From JAYEMH01 sp034717985 [NCBI: Candidatus Ratteibacteria bacterium] (GTDB taxonomy: Bacteria; CAZDME01; JAYEMH01), in assembly GCA_034717985.1 (NCBI GenBank), contig JAYEMH010000006.1, positions 1 to 5,532 of the forward strand: a stretch of 5,532 nucleotides of DNA, read 5' to 3'. Within the stretch, counting starts at the first letter, position 1, and each line of letters starts with the position of its first letter. Below, piece by piece: positions 5,400-5,532 of this stretch. The position numbers and the translations under genes are program-made. The notes beneath the pieces were generated by a model. It did not search any database, was not told the origin of the DNA, and saw nothing but the letters and a program-made list of their open reading frames with translations.

Positions 5400-5532
5400 C
5401 TTTAGCTTTCTTCATCCAGCGAATAACCTTTTTATTCCCCGGTTCGATGGCTAAGACTTTCTCGAACTCTTTTATGGCCGCTTGATAATCACCTTTATTA
5501 TGGAATCCCTTACCGCGTTCGATAGATTTATT
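5386..5532 (-). CDS. TPR-repeat protein, C-terminal fragment
   Basis: The last 48 codons of a gene that enters from beyond the window, stopping at TAA 5388-5386. The visible protein contains a clear tetratricopeptide motif: G-D-Y-Q-A-A-I-K-E-F-E-K-V-L-A-I-E-P-G-N, with the conserved glycine, tyrosine, alanine and proline in their usual places. A basic tail, KKVIRWMKKAKDAQN, follows. TPR units are helical pairs that mediate protein-protein contacts; the partner and cell location cannot be told from this fragment. It overlaps argD by 14 bases, which argues that the two are co-transcribed. The rest of the protein and any signal peptide lie outside the window. Confidence 0.8.
   Translation of the reverse strand, partial: NKSIERGKGFHNKGDYQAAIKEFEKVLAIEPGNKKVIRWMKKAKDAQN

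Overview
The window is a stretch of bacterial chromosome in which every recognisable gene lies on the minus strand, so the biology reads from high to low coordinates. It carries most of the second half of the arginine pathway: argD (4221-5399), argF (3245-4201), argG (462-1658) and the first 20 codons of argH (1-60). The end of a TPR-repeat gene overlaps argD at the right edge. Two genes unrelated to arginine synthesis sit between argF and argG: a four-helix-bundle protein of the 23S rRNA intervening-sequence family (2779-3129) and a DUF1189-type membrane protein (1935-2723).

The pathway logic is clear. ArgD makes N-acetylornithine. After deacetylation, which is not encoded here, ArgF makes citrulline, ArgG makes argininosuccinate and ArgH releases arginine. 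The shared strand and gene order suggest one transcription unit, but the gaps of about 250-400 bases on either side of argG leave room for internal promoters or RNA processing. I found no convincing promoter, ArgR box or rho-independent terminator.

The unusual part is the space between genes. Every complete junction downstream of argD is filled by short-period repeats: a CTATCAC heptamer array at argD/argF, TAGTCCA-type heptamers on both sides of the four-helix-bundle gene, and T-rich arrays containing CTGTGGTT/CTGTGTTC words on both sides of argG. The stop codons of argD, argF, argG and the four-helix-bundle gene lie in or against these repeats. Each array flanking argG also holds a 20-base perfect palindrome preceded by GTAG, the layout of a REP element. 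The two arrays share a 107-base block with a single difference.

Repeats of this kind, four-helix-bundle genes and DUF1189 proteins recall uncultivated bacterial lineages known from metagenomes (Omnitrophota- or Desantisbacteria-like), but the sequence alone does not settle the phylum. I see no phage, CRISPR array, tRNA, rRNA or obvious new defence system. The most interesting material is the repeat ecology of this operon.
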